Positions 37,929 through 50,400 of a stretch of 64,000 nucleotides of DNA are shown here, piece after piece. A program made the translations under genes and the position numbers. Location of the stretch: the NCBI GenBank assembly GCA_019914995.1, contig CM034126.1:5585001-5649000 (forward strand), in the 5' to 3' direction. The notes under the pieces were generated by a model. That model saw only the letters and a program-made list of their open reading frames with translations. It ran no database searches and was not told the DNA's origin. The DNA comes from Acanthochlamys bracteata. Its lineage: Eukaryota > Streptophyta > Magnoliopsida > Pandanales > Velloziaceae. How positions within the stretch are numbered: position 1 is the first letter of the stretch; every line of letters starts with the position of its first letter.

Positions 37929-38797
37929 AGCTCATTATATGAATTGGTTTCCAATGAATGATGAGGTTCTGATATTTATTTGACAAAAGTTATTAAATTT
38001 GTGTGAATAATACGTGATTGATAGCATAGTTGGTAGATCCGGACCGACCCGTTCAGGTCAACCCGTAAATCATTGATCAGGACGGAAATCCGGTTCGAGT
38101 CTGCAAACAGACCGCTCATACATCTGATCCATTCTGACTCGTTCGGACCCGCCTTACTGAACATCATTCCGTTGCGATATTTAAAAAAAAAAATCAAAAA
38201 AAACATAACTAATCAGCCTAATCTAAATAATAACTCTAATTTTATTCCTAATCTTAAATTATTAATACCTTATTTCTATTCATTCTCTTGAGTCTCGATT
38301 GATCGAGTCGAGCTGCCTGCACCTCTCACTCTAAATCCCTAAATTTTATTTCATTCTCTTCGATCTCCCATCTCCGACAAACTCGCTGCCGCTCTCCGAC
38401 GAGCTCCCCTCTCCGGCTCTCTATTATACTCTGGGCTCTCTACTCTTGAATATTGCTATTCACTCCATGCTCTCTGCCTCTGCTCGCCGCTGTCCAATAC
38501 TCTCCCCTGTGCTCCGGCTCTCTACTCTCCGGCTACGTTTTCCTTTTTTAGTCTGTTTGCTTTCACCACTCTCTCATTATCCGACGGCTGATTCGTCTCT
38601 CTGTCCGCTGACTCCGCTCTGCACACTGTCCGTCTGCACACTACACCCGCCCATCTGTTTACAGTTTTAGCTCTTTGCTAATTGCTATACAATCTCTGGT
38701 GTTAGTTCTAATCCATCTTCAGAATCTACCACACAGTCTTCAACAATTCCAGCAACTCAAACTTCTTCTTTAAGGGGAAAAAAGCGATCCTGCCTGA

Positions 38798-39470
38798 TTA
38801 TAGGTTTTTTTTCTTACTTGCTGCCAAAGTTATTTACAACACTTAAAGACTTAAGTGTACAGATTAGAGTGAGTGATTTTATAGAAACATAATCTCTGTT
38901 TCTGTATGTGATATGTACCTGCCAAAGCTTGACATGCAATTTTATGTTTTTTTTCTTACTGTCAGCATAAGGTTTCTAAGAATTTTTTGATCTGGTGTAG
39001 CAGCATAGCAGTCTTTTATAGTTGTATGTGGAATTTTTCTTACTGCCAGCACAGAATTTTTTTCTTGCTGGGCAGTGACTTACTGGTTTGTTGTGTATTT
39101 TTTTCTTGCTTGGCAGTATGGCTTACTGGTTTACTGGTTTGTTTGATTTTTTTGTTATTGGCCAGTATGTCTTATTGGCTTATTATAGAATTTTTTTTCT
39201 TACTGGCTTGCTGCCAAAGTGGATTTGGGAGCATAATATTTAGTTATTTACAGCACTTAAAGATTTAAGTGTAGAGAGTAGAGCGAGTGATTTTAATAGA
39301 GATATATAGTTCTGTTTTTGTGTGTGATATGTACTTGCCAAGGCTTGACAGGCAATTTTATATTTTTGTTCTTACTGTCAGCATAAGGTTTCTATGATTC
39401 TTTTGATCTGGTCTAGCAGCATAGCAGTCTTGTATAGTTGTCTGTGGAATTTTTTCTTACTGCCAGCATA
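38798..39470. repeat. Large internal direct duplication in the hAT-like element
   Basis: A block of about 250-290 bp starting near 38798 recurs from about 39177. Both contain CTGCCAAAGT, GCACTTAAAGA-like, GTGATATGTAC, TACTGTCAGCATAAGGTTTC and AGCAGCATAGCAGTCTT words in the same order. The surrounding sequence also has many short TTTTTTCTTACTGCCAGCA-type repeats. Confidence 0.8.
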
Positions 39471-40486
39471 GGTTAGGGCTTTCTATTTTATGTAGTATAA
39501 GCACTAGTTTGGCAGACTGAAATTTTTTTCTTGCTGCCAGCATAAGGTTTTTTTCTTGCTGGATAGTGGCTTACTGGTTTGCTAGGCAGTGGCTTATAGC
39601 CTTATTGGCTTACCAACATAGCACTAGCATGTCATTCTTATATGTGGAATGTTTTTTCTTGCTATTTGGCCCAATATAGAACTTTCTGTATTATTTTTTA
39701 TTTAGTATTAAACACTAGTATAGCACTTGTATGTGAAGTATTTTTTCTTACTGCCAAACAGAAAACAGAAACAGAAATTGGAATGTAGAAATTTCTTGCA
39801 CTTGTATGCTTTGTTCTACCTGCCAGACCCAGCATAGATTTTCTTTGTATGTGAAATATCTTTTATATAGTATAAGCATTACTATGGCATTGATTTCTGG
39901 CAACAAAAAAGAATTAATTTTTCTTTACAGAACAGAAGTGAAACAAATCCTTCATTCCTTTGTTTCCTACATGTTATAACATAATTAATTTTTTCTTTAC
40001 AAACTAGATTACTACAGCTTCCTTTCCTTTATAAACTCTTGATGATTGATTAATGTTTCTTGCATGTTATAACATTGCATAGGTAGCAGTGGAGGATTGC
40101 TGACTGCCTGACAGAGTTGAAACCTTGAATTGAAGGTGTTTCCTTTACCCTCATGCACAGCTGAAGCTTTGAAGAATAATTTATATCTCTCAGCAAAACT
40201 GCAAAGCTCTGAATGTTATTAGAACTTAGAAATTGAGAGGTTAATACTGTTTGGATGTTAATAATGAAATGATGAATTTTTTGCTTTTCAGTTGGTATTA
40301 ACTGTATTATGTTGAAGCTACAAGTTCCAAGTTTATGTAACATTCATAGTTTAAGTTGAAATTTGAAAACTAGACGTTGATATGTTTGTCTTTTTGATAA
40401 AGAGTTTTTGCTGTGTGCTCAATAATGCCACCTGTGCTGTTCTTTGGAGTTTGGACAGATTAGAGTGACCTCAGTGGCTCAATAAT

Positions 40487-40503
40487 CCCTAAACCCTAAA
40501 CCC
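40487..40503. repeat. Short telomere-like motif
   Basis: CCCTAAACCCTAAACCC, two and a half units of the plant telomere repeat, near the right end of the hAT-like element. Too short to be an interstitial telomere; such telo-boxes also occur in promoters. Confidence 0.7.
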
Positions 40504-40703
40504 GTTGATCCCGATGATATTCTGGATCAACGTCCGGTTTGATTTTTATAACTATGGTTGGTAGTACTATAAAAAATCTAAGGGTGTGAAATGTTGAATA
40601 AACAACGGAACCTAGATGCATTACAAATGTAGAAGAAACAAAGGAACCAAGATGTATTACTACGAGAAGATTTGTTTGGAAAAATTACATTCAGCGAATG
40701 TTA

Positions 40704-40916
40704 TGTTTGGTTTAGCTTACTCAAAATTAATTTTTTTTAATATTTTATAATATATATTTTATAAATATTTAAAATATTTATTTAAAAATTATAAAAATTT
40801 TATGTAGTAAATTTTTTTATTACATATATTTATTTAGAAATATAAAAAATTTATTTCTAAAAAAGTAAAATATTTCCTATTTTAAAAAAATTTTACTTTA
40901 TAAATACTCTCAAACG
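40704..40916 (-). repeat. AT-rich MITE family, copy 7
   Basis: Begins TGTTTGGTTTAGCTTACTC, has the A/T interior in reverse orientation, and ends AAATACTCTCAAACG. Confidence 0.65.
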
Positions 40917-41233
40917 TTTTTATGGTTAGAATTGATTCTCAAAATAATGGATCGTTGTGGCTCTTTGTAATAGAAAGGATCCAAAGCCCAATTCGCATCG
41001 ACAACAGTAGGACGCTTAAAGAATACAATTGCCTCATTCAAAAATTATAAAAACATATCAACTTGCTTGTGTTGCGTCCCTGTCATGATGCTATGCTAGT
41101 CCAACTAATGAGTTGTCTTGATTACTGACTAACTTTAGATCAATTTCTCCGACAGAGTGAAAAGTGCTCGGAGAATAAAAAGAGAAAAATGTCAAGGCGG
41201 CGGATGACTAATCAGTAATTCTTTGGAAAAAAT

Positions 41234-41468
41234 ACGTTTGTCTAATTTTCTTTAAATTGTTTGTTTAATTATTCAGTTTACATTTTTTAAATATATTTTA
41301 TTAATATTAAAAACTTTATTTAAAATTTAAAAAATATAAAATAATTTTAAATAATAAAATTATTATTTATTATTATTATTATTAAATACAAAAAATAATA
41401 TTTTTTTAAAAATAAATAAAATTCTTTTAATTTTAAAAAATTATATTTTAAAAGTATTTTTAAAAGAC
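41234..41468 (-). repeat. AT-rich MITE family, probable diverged copy
   Basis: Begins CGTTTGTCTAATTTTC and shares the reverse-orientation A/T layout, but its right end is poorly kept. It includes an (ATT)n stretch near 41370. Confidence 0.4.
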
Positions 41469-41714
41469 GACATATAGTGTCCCGCTAGTTTGGTCAAATA
41501 AATACAACTACAGAAATGTTGCGCTCGTTCTGGTCATCTTAGTCAACTATTGCAACGCTGATTCATGATTTCAAACTGCAGTTGCATAAAACCAAGACTA
41601 CCTAGAAACCACTGCTTGTCATGTCATAATATCACGTTTAAACGTTTATTAATGAACTTCATACCACATGGGCATATGCCCAAGGTCTTGCGTAGAATTG
41701 TGAGACTCGATCCC

Positions 41715-42520
41715 CGAGAGTGCAATCTAAAATTAATCTATTTAATTAAAATTAAAATTAAAAAATTTAAAATTAAATAAATTTAATTCAATTATTAAAT
41801 AAATCGATCCGAATTAACTCAAAATTAATCTAACAATTTAAAATATTACCTTTTGAAATAATAATTTTTAATTTTTTCTTATCATATAATAAAATATTGG
41901 CAATAAAAATAATAGATAATAATTATTTACAAATTATTAAATTATATTATATTTATAATTAATTTTTTATTTTTATATTTTAGTAAAATAATGTAAGATA
42001 AAAATTACAATATTATCGAAAGTATTACTATGTAGATATTTTTAATGACAAATTTAGATTTCATATAAAAATTTTTATAAAAATTTTATTAGATAGATAT
42101 ATTTATCAAAATTTTTATCGACATTATTAATATGTATTATAATCATAAATTTTAGCTATTATCATATATTTTCAAAAAATAAAAATAATAATTTTTTTGG
42201 ATATTTGAAGTATCGATGAAAATATTAACGAATGCATATTTTGTTGAACATAATTATATCTCGTCCGTAAAAATATCGTACACTTTTATTCAAACTGATG
42301 TTATTATTTCATTGAAGCTTAAAAATATAAAATTAATAATTAATAATTTTAATTATTAAATAGATCGATCCGAATTTGATCCGATTATTAGTAGGTTGGG
42401 TTAGTGTTGACAATTTTGATCCGTATAAATTTATGAGTTTAGTTAGAGTTGAACAAATTTGATTCGATTATTAAATAAATCGATCGAAACTGACCCATCA
42501 ATTCATATTGTCAACCCTAA
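41715..42520 (+). repeat. GATCCGA-rich interspersed repeat, copy 2
   Basis: Two blocks with AATAAATCGATCCGAA or AATAGATCGATCCGAA motifs (about 41780-41840 and 42340-42520) surround A/T-only sequence. The end ATTCATATTGTCAACCCTAA matches the end of the copy at 9003-9625. It finishes only about 115 bp before the chitinase TATA box. Confidence 0.55.
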
Positions 42521-42635
42521 TCTTGTGTCAACAACCATATAAACTTCGAAGTCTTCTAATTAACTAGATAAATTTAAAACTAATGAAGGATCATGTATTT
42601 ATCATGCTAGTCGGAAAACTTTAGAATATCCGTGC

Positions 42636-42643
42636 TATAAATA
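42636..42643 (+). promoter_or_regulatory. TATA box of the chitinase gene
   Basis: TATAAATA. With the usual 25-35 bp spacing, transcription should start near 42665-42675, which is after the ATG at 42660. This favours the ATG at 42696 or 42705 as the real start. Confidence 0.7.
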
Positions 42644-42695
42644 CCTGCACATTCCAAGCATGTTAGCCAAGCTCATAGCTAAACAAAAACCAGTC

Positions 42696-43664
42696 ATGGG
42701 AATTATGAGCAACAAACTGCTGATAACTACTTTGTTCTGCTTAGCTGCCTCGCTGAGCTTCTCCAATGCCCAGCAGCAGTGCGGTAGTGCTGCAGGTGGC
42801 AAAGTTTGCCCTGGTGGGCTTTGCTGCAGCCAGTTTGGTTACTGTGGCACCACTGACGCTTACTGCGGTGCCGGCTGTCAAAGCCAGTGCAGCGGTAGCT
42901 CATCACCGACTCCCAACCCTCCTAGCGGCAGCGGTGTTGCCTCGATCATCTCCTCCTCCTTGTTCGAGCAGATGTTGAAGCACAGAAATGATGCCGCTTG
43001 TCCGGCTAACGGATTCTACACCTACAACGCCTTCATCTCCGCAGCGAACTCCTTCAGTGGCTTTGGTACTACAGGTGATCTCGATACTCGGAAGAGAGAG
43101 ATTGCCGCCTTCTTGGGACAGACCTCTCACGAGACAACCGGCGGATGGGCGACAGCACCGGACGGCCCCTACGCATGGGGTTACTGCTTCAAGCAAGAAC
43201 AAGGCAACCCTCCAGACTACTGCGTCCAGAACACGCAGTGGCCGTGCGCGCCAGGCAAGAAGTACTACGGCCGTGGACCTATGCAGATCTCCTACAACTA
43301 CAACTACGGTCCGGCGGGGTCGGCCATCGGCGTGAACTTGCTTAACAACCCTGATCTTGTTGCTACTGATCCAACGATATCTTTCAAGACGGCGTTGTGG
43401 TTCTGGATGACACCGCAGTCACCGAAGCCGTCGGCACACGATGTCATGACCGGTAAGTGGACCCCGTCATCAGCTGATCAGGCGGCAGGACGCGTTCCTG
43501 GATATGGAGTTGTTACCAACATAATCAACGGAGGGCTGGAGTGCGGTAAAGGTTCAGATAGCAGGGTTGCCGATAGGGTAGGGTTCTATAAGAGATACTG
43601 TGACTTGTTGGGTGTTAGCTATGGCGCCAATCTCGACTGCAACAACCAGCGACCCTTCAGCTAA
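42696..43664 (+). CDS. Class I endochitinase (hevein domain plus GH19)
   Basis: A single uninterrupted frame without introns. It hydrolyses beta-1,4 links in chitin of fungal walls. From the chosen start (MGIMSNKLL) there is a signal peptide ending near FSNAQ. Next comes a hevein-type chitin-binding domain with all eight cysteines (QQCG to SQCSG), a short Ser/Pro hinge, and a GH19 catalytic domain of about 240 residues. Catalytic-region motifs are intact: SHETTGGW with its Glu, [11 protein letters not shown] with the second Glu, [20 protein letters not shown] and [10 protein letters not shown]. An in-frame ATG at 42660 lies too close to the TATA box and would hide the signal peptide. The protein ends CNNQRPFS with no obvious vacuolar C-terminal tail, so I infer secretion to the apoplast. 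Its GC content is higher than its surroundings. No damage seen. Confidence 0.95.
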   Translation: MGIMSNKLLITTLFCLAASLSFSNAQQQCGSAAGGKVCPGGLCCSQFGYCGTTDAYCGAGCQSQCSGSSSPTPNPPSGSGVASIISSSLFEQMLKHRNDAACPANGFYTYNAFISAANSFSGFGTTGDLDTRKREIAAFLGQTSHETTGGWATAPDGPYAWGYCFKQEQGNPPDYCVQNTQWPCAPGKKYYGRGPMQISYNYNYGPAGSAIGVNLLNNPDLVATDPTISFKTALWFWMTPQSPKPSAHDVMTGKWTPSSADQAAGRVPGYGVVTNIINGGLECGKGSDSRVADRVGFYKRYCDLLGVSYGANLDCNNQRPFS

Positions 43665-46129
43665 TGTTGAGCAGAATACAGTAACTTAAACCAAAGTTAA
43701 TAGCTTAATTTCATAATGTAATAAGTGAAAAAGCTTGGGTAGAAGCTTTGAACTCCCATTTACTTTGTACCGATGAAATAATTTCCGACACAAATATAAA
43801 CACGAAAGCAATAAGACATGCATGAGCCTGTCGTTACGTATTAAATTCAGCTCCATTAATATTTGTAAGTTCAGTTTGGTTTCTGTCTCGTGTCCCCTAG
43901 CATATTGAGGAAGGGGATCTAACCGTAGTGGGTATAATAAGTTGACTAATGTTACGGACATCAGCTGCTGTATCATTTTCCTACGAAATTTTGTATTAAT
44001 TGATCAACAAAGAAGAGATGGCTTGTATAAGTTACTAACTATTGTCTATTATTGAACCTTGATATTTTCTTATAGATTTCATAATAGATAAGGATGATTG
44101 AAAAGATTTTATATTTAATAATTTAATCTAATTTTTAGATATAATTTTTAATTATAATTATAATTTTGATCTAATTTAAAATCACATATTTTTAATTATA
44201 TTCTAACTTATTATTCGAATATTATTAAATATATATTAAATTCTATAAAATTATATATTATATAATTATATTCACTTTGATTCGATCTGAACTACTTTTT
44301 TAAAATCTCTTCTTTATTGCTGTTCTCTCGCTTTATATTTATGTTAAAAATTCTCTCCAAATTAGAAAAAATGTAAGAGAAAAGCTAGATTTTGGGACGG
44401 AAGAAGCGCAATAGAAAATTTTCCAAAATATAGTTGGATCTGCCAGCGGTAGATCTGGATGTGAGAGGAAAATTTTCCAAAAATTTCCACAAGTGAGCTC
44501 ACCAAATAAGCCACGTTCCGAGTAATTCACGGAAAGAAGAAAAGCTTTCCTGTGACCAAATGCATTCCACGTGGCATATGTTCTTCTCATTCTCATTAAA
44601 CTGTGAATGAATTGCCCAAATAAAATATTATAAATTATAATATTGCATGTGACATTTATAAAATCAAATTTTTCTTTTTTTTTACTATATTAATTTTTTA
44701 TAGTAATTTTATTATCATTGTTATTATTTGCTATAATTCACAAAAATATTTAATTTATTCATAATCATAATAAAAATTATATTATATTATATGATATTAA
44801 AATATATGTAAATGTGTTTATCAAGATTCAAATTCAGATAATTGATTTTCCTTCACACTGCATAAGATTGTTGAACTCAAGTCTCTCATCCAGCTATATC
44901 CTAACATTGACTCACAGCTATGCGATATATTTTTTACCAAACAAACCATCTACTGATGAGGCTTAAAATTAAGTAAAGTAGTACTAAATGTTAAACATAA
45001 GAAGGAAATATAAAGTTGAGATCACATTAGTAATTACATGCAGGTGTAATAATTCTAACTTTTCGTGATGGTTAATTGATTAACCCGTCAAATTAACGTG
45101 TGGTTGGTCCGTCTACCAAGGCAAACTTTCGGGGTATGTTTGAATTCATAAGTAAGAAATAAGAGTAAAAGAACGGATATAAAAGCAAAATTAATTGATC
45201 TTATAATATTTGAATATATAACGAGTATAATAAATTAACTATATTTGAATAGATAGATAAATAAATAAATAATAAAAATAAATTTTTATAAAAAATTCAA
45301 ATATTCTCATTTATTTATATTAATATTATTTTTATTAATATAATTTTAAATAAACTTTATTAATCTAAAATTATATCAATTATTAAATATAAAAACTAAT
45401 TATATAATTTTATTATTTCCTCACTAATTAAAATTAAATAAATATAAAAATTTTAAATTAATGTAATAAAAAATAATATATCTTAATTTAAAAATATTAA
45501 ATAAAAAATAAATATTAAATTATAAATAAATACAAAAAATATTTAGAAAAATAAAAAGAACAAAAGGGAAAGCAAATTTGCTTCACTCTTGTCACAATGT
45601 ATACCCACCAAATTAATGGGTACATATTTCACTACTGAACAGTGAAAAGGATGGGGAGTAATTCCCATCCTTTCCATTAATGATATGTTACCAAATATAG
45701 GTAGATATTGGGAAATGATTTACTTTACCATCATTCCCATGTCTACCTATAATCCAATCGAAGCCTCAATAGCAATCAGCAAGTTATCCAAACATCACAG
45801 TAACATCATCGTAAGTTAAAAAAATTATAACAACTAGTTAAAAGTCTAATTTTCAGCAATCAAATTCAAGCAATTAACAAAGCTAACACAATCAATTACA
45901 AGCATCTAATTTTCAATATTGCACAAGAATTTCCAATTCTTCAAACTGAAATAATCATAGATCAAAGATGCCGTAAAGATCAAGTTTTTTTGAAAGAAAT
46001 GGAGATAGAAAAATGGCAGCAAAAAATTATAACAAAATTCAATCATATATCTGAACAGTAGCAGCTAGATCAAAGACAAAAAATCAAATCAATTACTCAA
46101 TTGAACCTTGACTAAAGCCTTCAAAGATA
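43665..46129. other. Intergenic, no gene seen
   Basis: AT-rich. A G-box palindrome CCACGTGG lies at 44567-44574. The open frame on the minus strand at 44339-44596 (85 residues) resembles nothing I know. The stretch 45128-45750 may be another diverged repeat, but its ends could not be fixed. Confidence 0.35.
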
Positions 46130-46837
46130 GAGATTCAAAACCCTATCTCTCCACTCTCGAGGAGCAATGTAAGGACAATCGACGAGCAGAGCAGCGAAGG
46201 AAGAACGAAAAGGAAGAGCCAAGCGGTGGATGAAGAGCAAATTGGCACTCGACGGCTGAGGAGAATTTCTAAAGGTTGTCTAATAGAAGCAGTAGCAGAA
46301 ATTACATGGCACAATATTGAAATTGTAAGCGGGCAGCAAAGTAGATGAAAAAAATCAACTAACGAATGGGTACAGCAGAGAGCCGTAGAAATGGAAGACG
46401 CAGACAGAGCCATAAAGCGGAGAGCCAGAGAATAAAATCAGTAAAGAAGAGCCAGAGAGCGGAGAAGAAAGATTTTGCAGAAGTAGAGAGCCAAAGACCT
46501 TACAAGAGAGTGACGACAGCCGGAGAGTGGCTAGCCAAAGAGCCAAGAAAATAAGCTTCACCTACAAAAAAACTTCACCAGAGAATGGGAGAAGACGTAT
46601 CGCAAGGAGAATGGGAGAAGAAGGACCGAGAAGACGAGTCGAGTGAGTAACGTGCTCTGTGTATGTTCAACTATTTTTTTATTAGCTGGAGATAAAAAAA
46701 GGTAGAAGATCGACACGGTCAAATCGAATCATATTAGATCAGTTGTACAACCCATTTTTTTAGACTTGGACTTATTTTGTGTCGAGATTGATATTTTCGG
46801 TAGACCCGAACGCTCCGATTCGGATCTGCCAGTACTG
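46130..46837 (-). mobile_element. hAT-like fragment, 5' end and leader
   Basis: Read on the minus strand from 46837, the sequence CAGTACTGGCAGATCCGAAT then GTTCGGGTC parallels the left end of the element at 38025 (CATAGTTGGTAGATCCGGAC then GTTCAGGTC). It is followed by a pyrimidine-rich leader full of CTCTCTGGCTCT-like words, as in that element. The other end was not found, so it is probably truncated. Confidence 0.5.
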
Positions 46838-47341
46838 TATCTAAGTACGTTAACTATATAGCTTCTTTCTTTCACCATTTAACAAGGACTTGCTTCATAT
46901 GATCGATAATGAATTCATGATAAAGTGTATCAAATTTCATAAAAAGCTAGAAGACATACGGTGGTTATTTTATAGCTAATATAAGAAATGAGGTGATACG
47001 GCAAGACGAATTCTAAAGAATAGGGTAAATTAAATGAGGAAAGGTTCAACAATGATATCAATTCAGTAAGATGAACTTTGTGGCACACTAGTAGGTGATT
47101 GCATGCGTGAAGGTACTTCGCAAGAAGTGGGAATGCCATGATGGCCACCTACATACTAAATCATACCGGAGAAGAATCAATATAAGGAAAAAAATCAAGC
47201 GGTGAGCAAAAGTTAATTAACATAATCTCCTCTATCTCATTAAGAGTGATCTTGTTGTAATTCTTTATTTCGCTACAAATTTTAGTTTGCAAATTCCAAC
47301 CGCCCAAATCTACCTAAAAATTATTGACCTGGAGTACAAAT
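46838..47341. other. Intergenic, no gene seen
   Basis: AT-rich sequence between two hAT-like relics; no coding or repeat signal supported. Confidence 0.35.
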
Positions 47342-48465
47342 CAGTCTAGATGTGCAATTAACTTTTTGTCAACCCGTTCAACATGGATCACCCCCTGGGT
47401 TAACTAAACAACCATTGAACTGCCCGTCAGGTCGATCCGGATTGGGGTGAAATTTTTTTTTGGGTTTAGTAGTGCAAAGACTGCGGTGACATTCGAATCC
47501 TGTCTCCGTGAATCTCTCTTTTTTTTTGTTATTCATCGATCACTCTCGCTTCGGCTATACGATCTCTCTCGCTCTTGTGCTTTGGCTATAATTCCATTGC
47601 TACTTCGGCAGACTACTGCTCTACATGTTAGTTTGGTCTGCTCCGTTATCCGGCTACTATTATATCTATAATTTCTGTAGCGATGACTCCATTCGGAATC
47701 ACTGTTGAGATCCGACCGATCTACCGATGCTCACAATGTTTGATGTTGGCTCTAAACCATTCAGGTCTGATTTGAGTGAATCGAGCATGTAAAGCCACCC
47801 CATCTACCACTGGTGGTGAGAACAACCACTCTTGACTCTGAGATAATTCGATCAGTCCCATAAACTGTTCAAGCTTCTTCGGTAATGATAATCGAGTTAA
47901 GATCTTGATCAAGAGGGTGAAACCGTAAACCCGTGGAAAGCGAACTATCTAACTGAAGAATCAGCATCAGAGATCAAACTTGAAGATGTAAAAAAGTTAG
48001 CAAACATCCAAAACCTTCAATTCTATTCCGATTGAAATCGATACCGTTACCTTGAAGTAGTTTTGATATCGAGTGCGTGGATTTGTTCATTGATCCTGAA
48101 GCAGATCAAATTCAATTGATTTTGTTCATTGATCCTTGAAGGAGTTTAATTCGTGATTTATTTTGTGATTTTATTCATTGATATTTTTTGTGATTTTGCT
48201 TCTATGATTGTGTTCACTGAAATCACAAAAGAAATCACAGACCAAAATCATTGATTTTGGTAATTGATCTTGAAGCAGGTCAAATTCAATTGATTTTGTT
48301 CATTAATCACGAAGCAGTTTGAAGCAGGTTTTTGTTTAATTGGCAAATCGCTGTCAGGAACAGCAATAATAGAGGCATTCACTTCTGTGGCAATGCTATT
48401 GATGGTGTTATTATTGACTCGAATAGCTTTTCGGATCGAGTTTCAGATCAGTTTTGGCAACTATG
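47342..48465 (+). mobile_element. hAT-like non-autonomous element
   Basis: The right end TTGGCAACTATG is the reverse complement of CATAGTTGCCAA, the hAT-like terminus seen at 38025. Flanks GTACAAAT (47334-47341) and ACACAAAT (48466-48473) agree at 6 of 8 positions. The left part contains CCCGTTCAACATGG and GGTCGATCCGGATTGG, then a pyrimidine-rich leader (about 47500-47700) like the other two copies. Direct repeats built on CAATTGATTTTGTTCATTGATC occupy about 48080-48330. The left terminus is weak. Confidence 0.5.
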
Positions 48466-48604
48466 ACACAAATATTTTATTTTATCCTATATTAACTAAA
48501 ATTAGGAAGCATGAAGATGTTGACAATGAGCATTATCTTCTAAGCTATCTGCTTGGGTTCTTCCCTGGCCTAACAGTATCGCGGTTTCTCAAGTATTGGA
48601 TACA

Positions 48605-49210
48605 AAAGCGAGTCGATTTAATCTTATCTAGGGTAAAGACAAGTAAAGAATAGGGTTAAAAATAGGCAAAACCCATCTGCTTAATTTTTTGATTGAATTT
48701 GGCTTTTTAATATATGTACCCAATCTTTCAGTTAAAATGTTTGTCTTTAAAATTAACCGTTATTGTATCTCATCAAATGTGGTATGATGGCTGATAATTC
48801 AATTAAAATGGAGTAATATGTGCATATAAGCACTCTCGCTAATAATATGTTGAGCATATTAAGAGAAATATGACTCATATAAATTTTTGCGTGATTAGTG
48901 ATGATTCAAAATAAGTTGAGTCTAATGGCTAACTTTTTGTGCGCCGTACTCGTAGGCAAATAAGACGAACGACACATATTGTAGCTCTTATGGTCATGAC
49001 AGTGTGATGAGTATGTTAAAAAAAGTATGACTCTTATGTTATCATTATTGTGAGTGATAATTTAGACCAAATTAAATTCTTAAGGCTATCACTTTGTGTG
49101 CGGCAACGGTATTCGACTGAGAACTTAAGTAAGGTAACGATGTTTGACTGAGAATGAATAATACAGATGACTCACTCTTGGCGGAGATCGTTCAGGCTCC
49201 CATAGCATAC
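48605..49210 (+). mobile_element. TRIM relative, degenerate LTR-element fossil
   Basis: In the opposite orientation to 5932-6736, the same features appear in order: an LTR-end-like stretch (TTATTGTATCTCATCAAA), a decayed primer-site word TGGTATGA at about 48791, and two interior units (ATATTAAGAGAAATATGACTC near 48856 and TTAAAAAAAGTATGACTC near 49015). The second LTR was not located. Very old and broken. Confidence 0.5.
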
Positions 49211-50195
49211 TAGAAGTATCAACTGCATGCTAGTTTGTCTACTACCACTAATAACGAACACACCGGGTTAGCGAATAGCAACAAGGTATGTTGTTCCAGC
49301 ATGACTCTTCGACCAGATGCTCAACTGGCAGAGCGGTACGCCATATGATCAGCTTCTATACATTAAACGCATATACTGAAGCCACCAACATCTTCAATGC
49401 TAATCTCGACATTCACAAGCAAAAGACGCCGCCGTTTCAGCTCAGCTCACTCACAAGCAAGAGACGTCTTCTATTCTCATATATGTGTGCATATGTATTG
49501 AAACTTAATTTCTCGCATACCCTTCCGAATGCGATTCAAAAATTATATCTTCGAGGAAACAGAGAAACTCGTCGGCATAAATTTATTTGATCAACACAAG
49601 ACTATAAAACTAGAACTATTCATCATTAAAATGATAATGGGTCATGATATATATTATATATATTAATCATGATTAATAAGTATTTAAATTTGTACTTGTA
49701 TTAGTATTTGTTGTAAAAAGTGAACGTTAGAAAAATTTAAAATCTTAATTTAGATAGTAGTGACCCGTTTCGGTCTACCTAATCGAACCCTAATTATTCT
49801 GGAACAGGCCAAATTTGCCCATTAGATTTCCGGTTAAATCTTTTTTTGTCAATAATAGCAACTTGAAAGTTGCCTGCCACATTCCATCAACATAGAAATG
49901 TAAAAGAGTGAACAATATCGTATAGATTATTAGCTATACATACACTCAACCCCTTCTTAAAGTCATTTATATTTTAAAATCCTCATCTTTAGTCATCCAC
50001 TGAGAAGACTTTATTGTCTTCATTAGAAGTTGACCCAAAGTCAACCTGCAGTCACCAACCCAAGTCTCAAAAGTTGAAAAAGAAAAGAGAGCAATATTGA
50101 ACTAAGCACACGGTTCGGACCGCAATTAAAAAAAAAAAAGCAAGCAGCCTAGTCGTATAATTAATATGAACTGTAATCCGATAAACAAAGATATA
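49211..50195. other. Intergenic, no gene seen
   Basis: The 100-residue open frame at 49288-49590 has no recognisable domain. The rest is AT-rich. Confidence 0.35.
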
Positions 50196-50400
50196 CTTGG
50201 TTTAGATGCGATTTGTCTAAGTTTTTAATTTTTAATTTATATTTTTAATAAACTTTATATAAAATTTTGTATGTACAAAATAGTTTTACGTAATAAAATT
50301 TTATTATTATTGTTTTTAAAATAAAAAATAGATCTTGTTTTGAAAAAAAATTAAAAAAAAATTTTTTAAAAAGTTTTTTTTGAAAAGCAATTCCAAACAT
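50196..50400 (-). repeat. AT-rich MITE family, copy 8
   Basis: Reverse orientation, with an A/T interior and the end GAAAAGCAATTCCAAACATC, which matches the AAGCAATCCCAAACACC end of the copy at 35958. Confidence 0.65.

Larger units (their letters stand above)
38025..40556 (+). mobile_element. Non-autonomous hAT-like DNA transposon with transposase 5' remnant
   Basis: The left end CATAGTTGGTAGATCCGGAC and the reverse complement of the right end (CATAGTT, then CCGGAC) are imperfect terminal inverted repeats. Flanking 8-bp sequences are ATTGATAG (38017-38024) and GTTGGTAG (40557-40564), 6 of 8 identical with only transitions, consistent with the 8-bp target duplications of hAT elements. After a pyrimidine-rich leader (about 38290-38660), the frame near 38700-38800 reads SNPSSESTTQ and TSSLRGKKRS, resembling the segment before the BED zinc finger in plant hAT transposases. 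No finger or catalytic core follows; the rest is repeat-rich non-coding sequence. It looks like an internally rearranged derivative that needs a transposase from elsewhere. Confidence 0.7.

Noticed and set aside
40487-40503. Possible interstitial telomere
   Set aside because: Only two and a half telomere units are present, inside a transposon; no longer array follows.
42903-43345. Overlapping frames in and opposite the chitinase gene
   Set aside because: They arise from the GC-rich chitinase coding sequence; the GH19 and hevein motifs are in one frame only.
46354-46561. Leu/Ser-rich frames around 46135-46561
   Set aside because: They are translations of the pyrimidine-rich leader of a hAT-like fragment.
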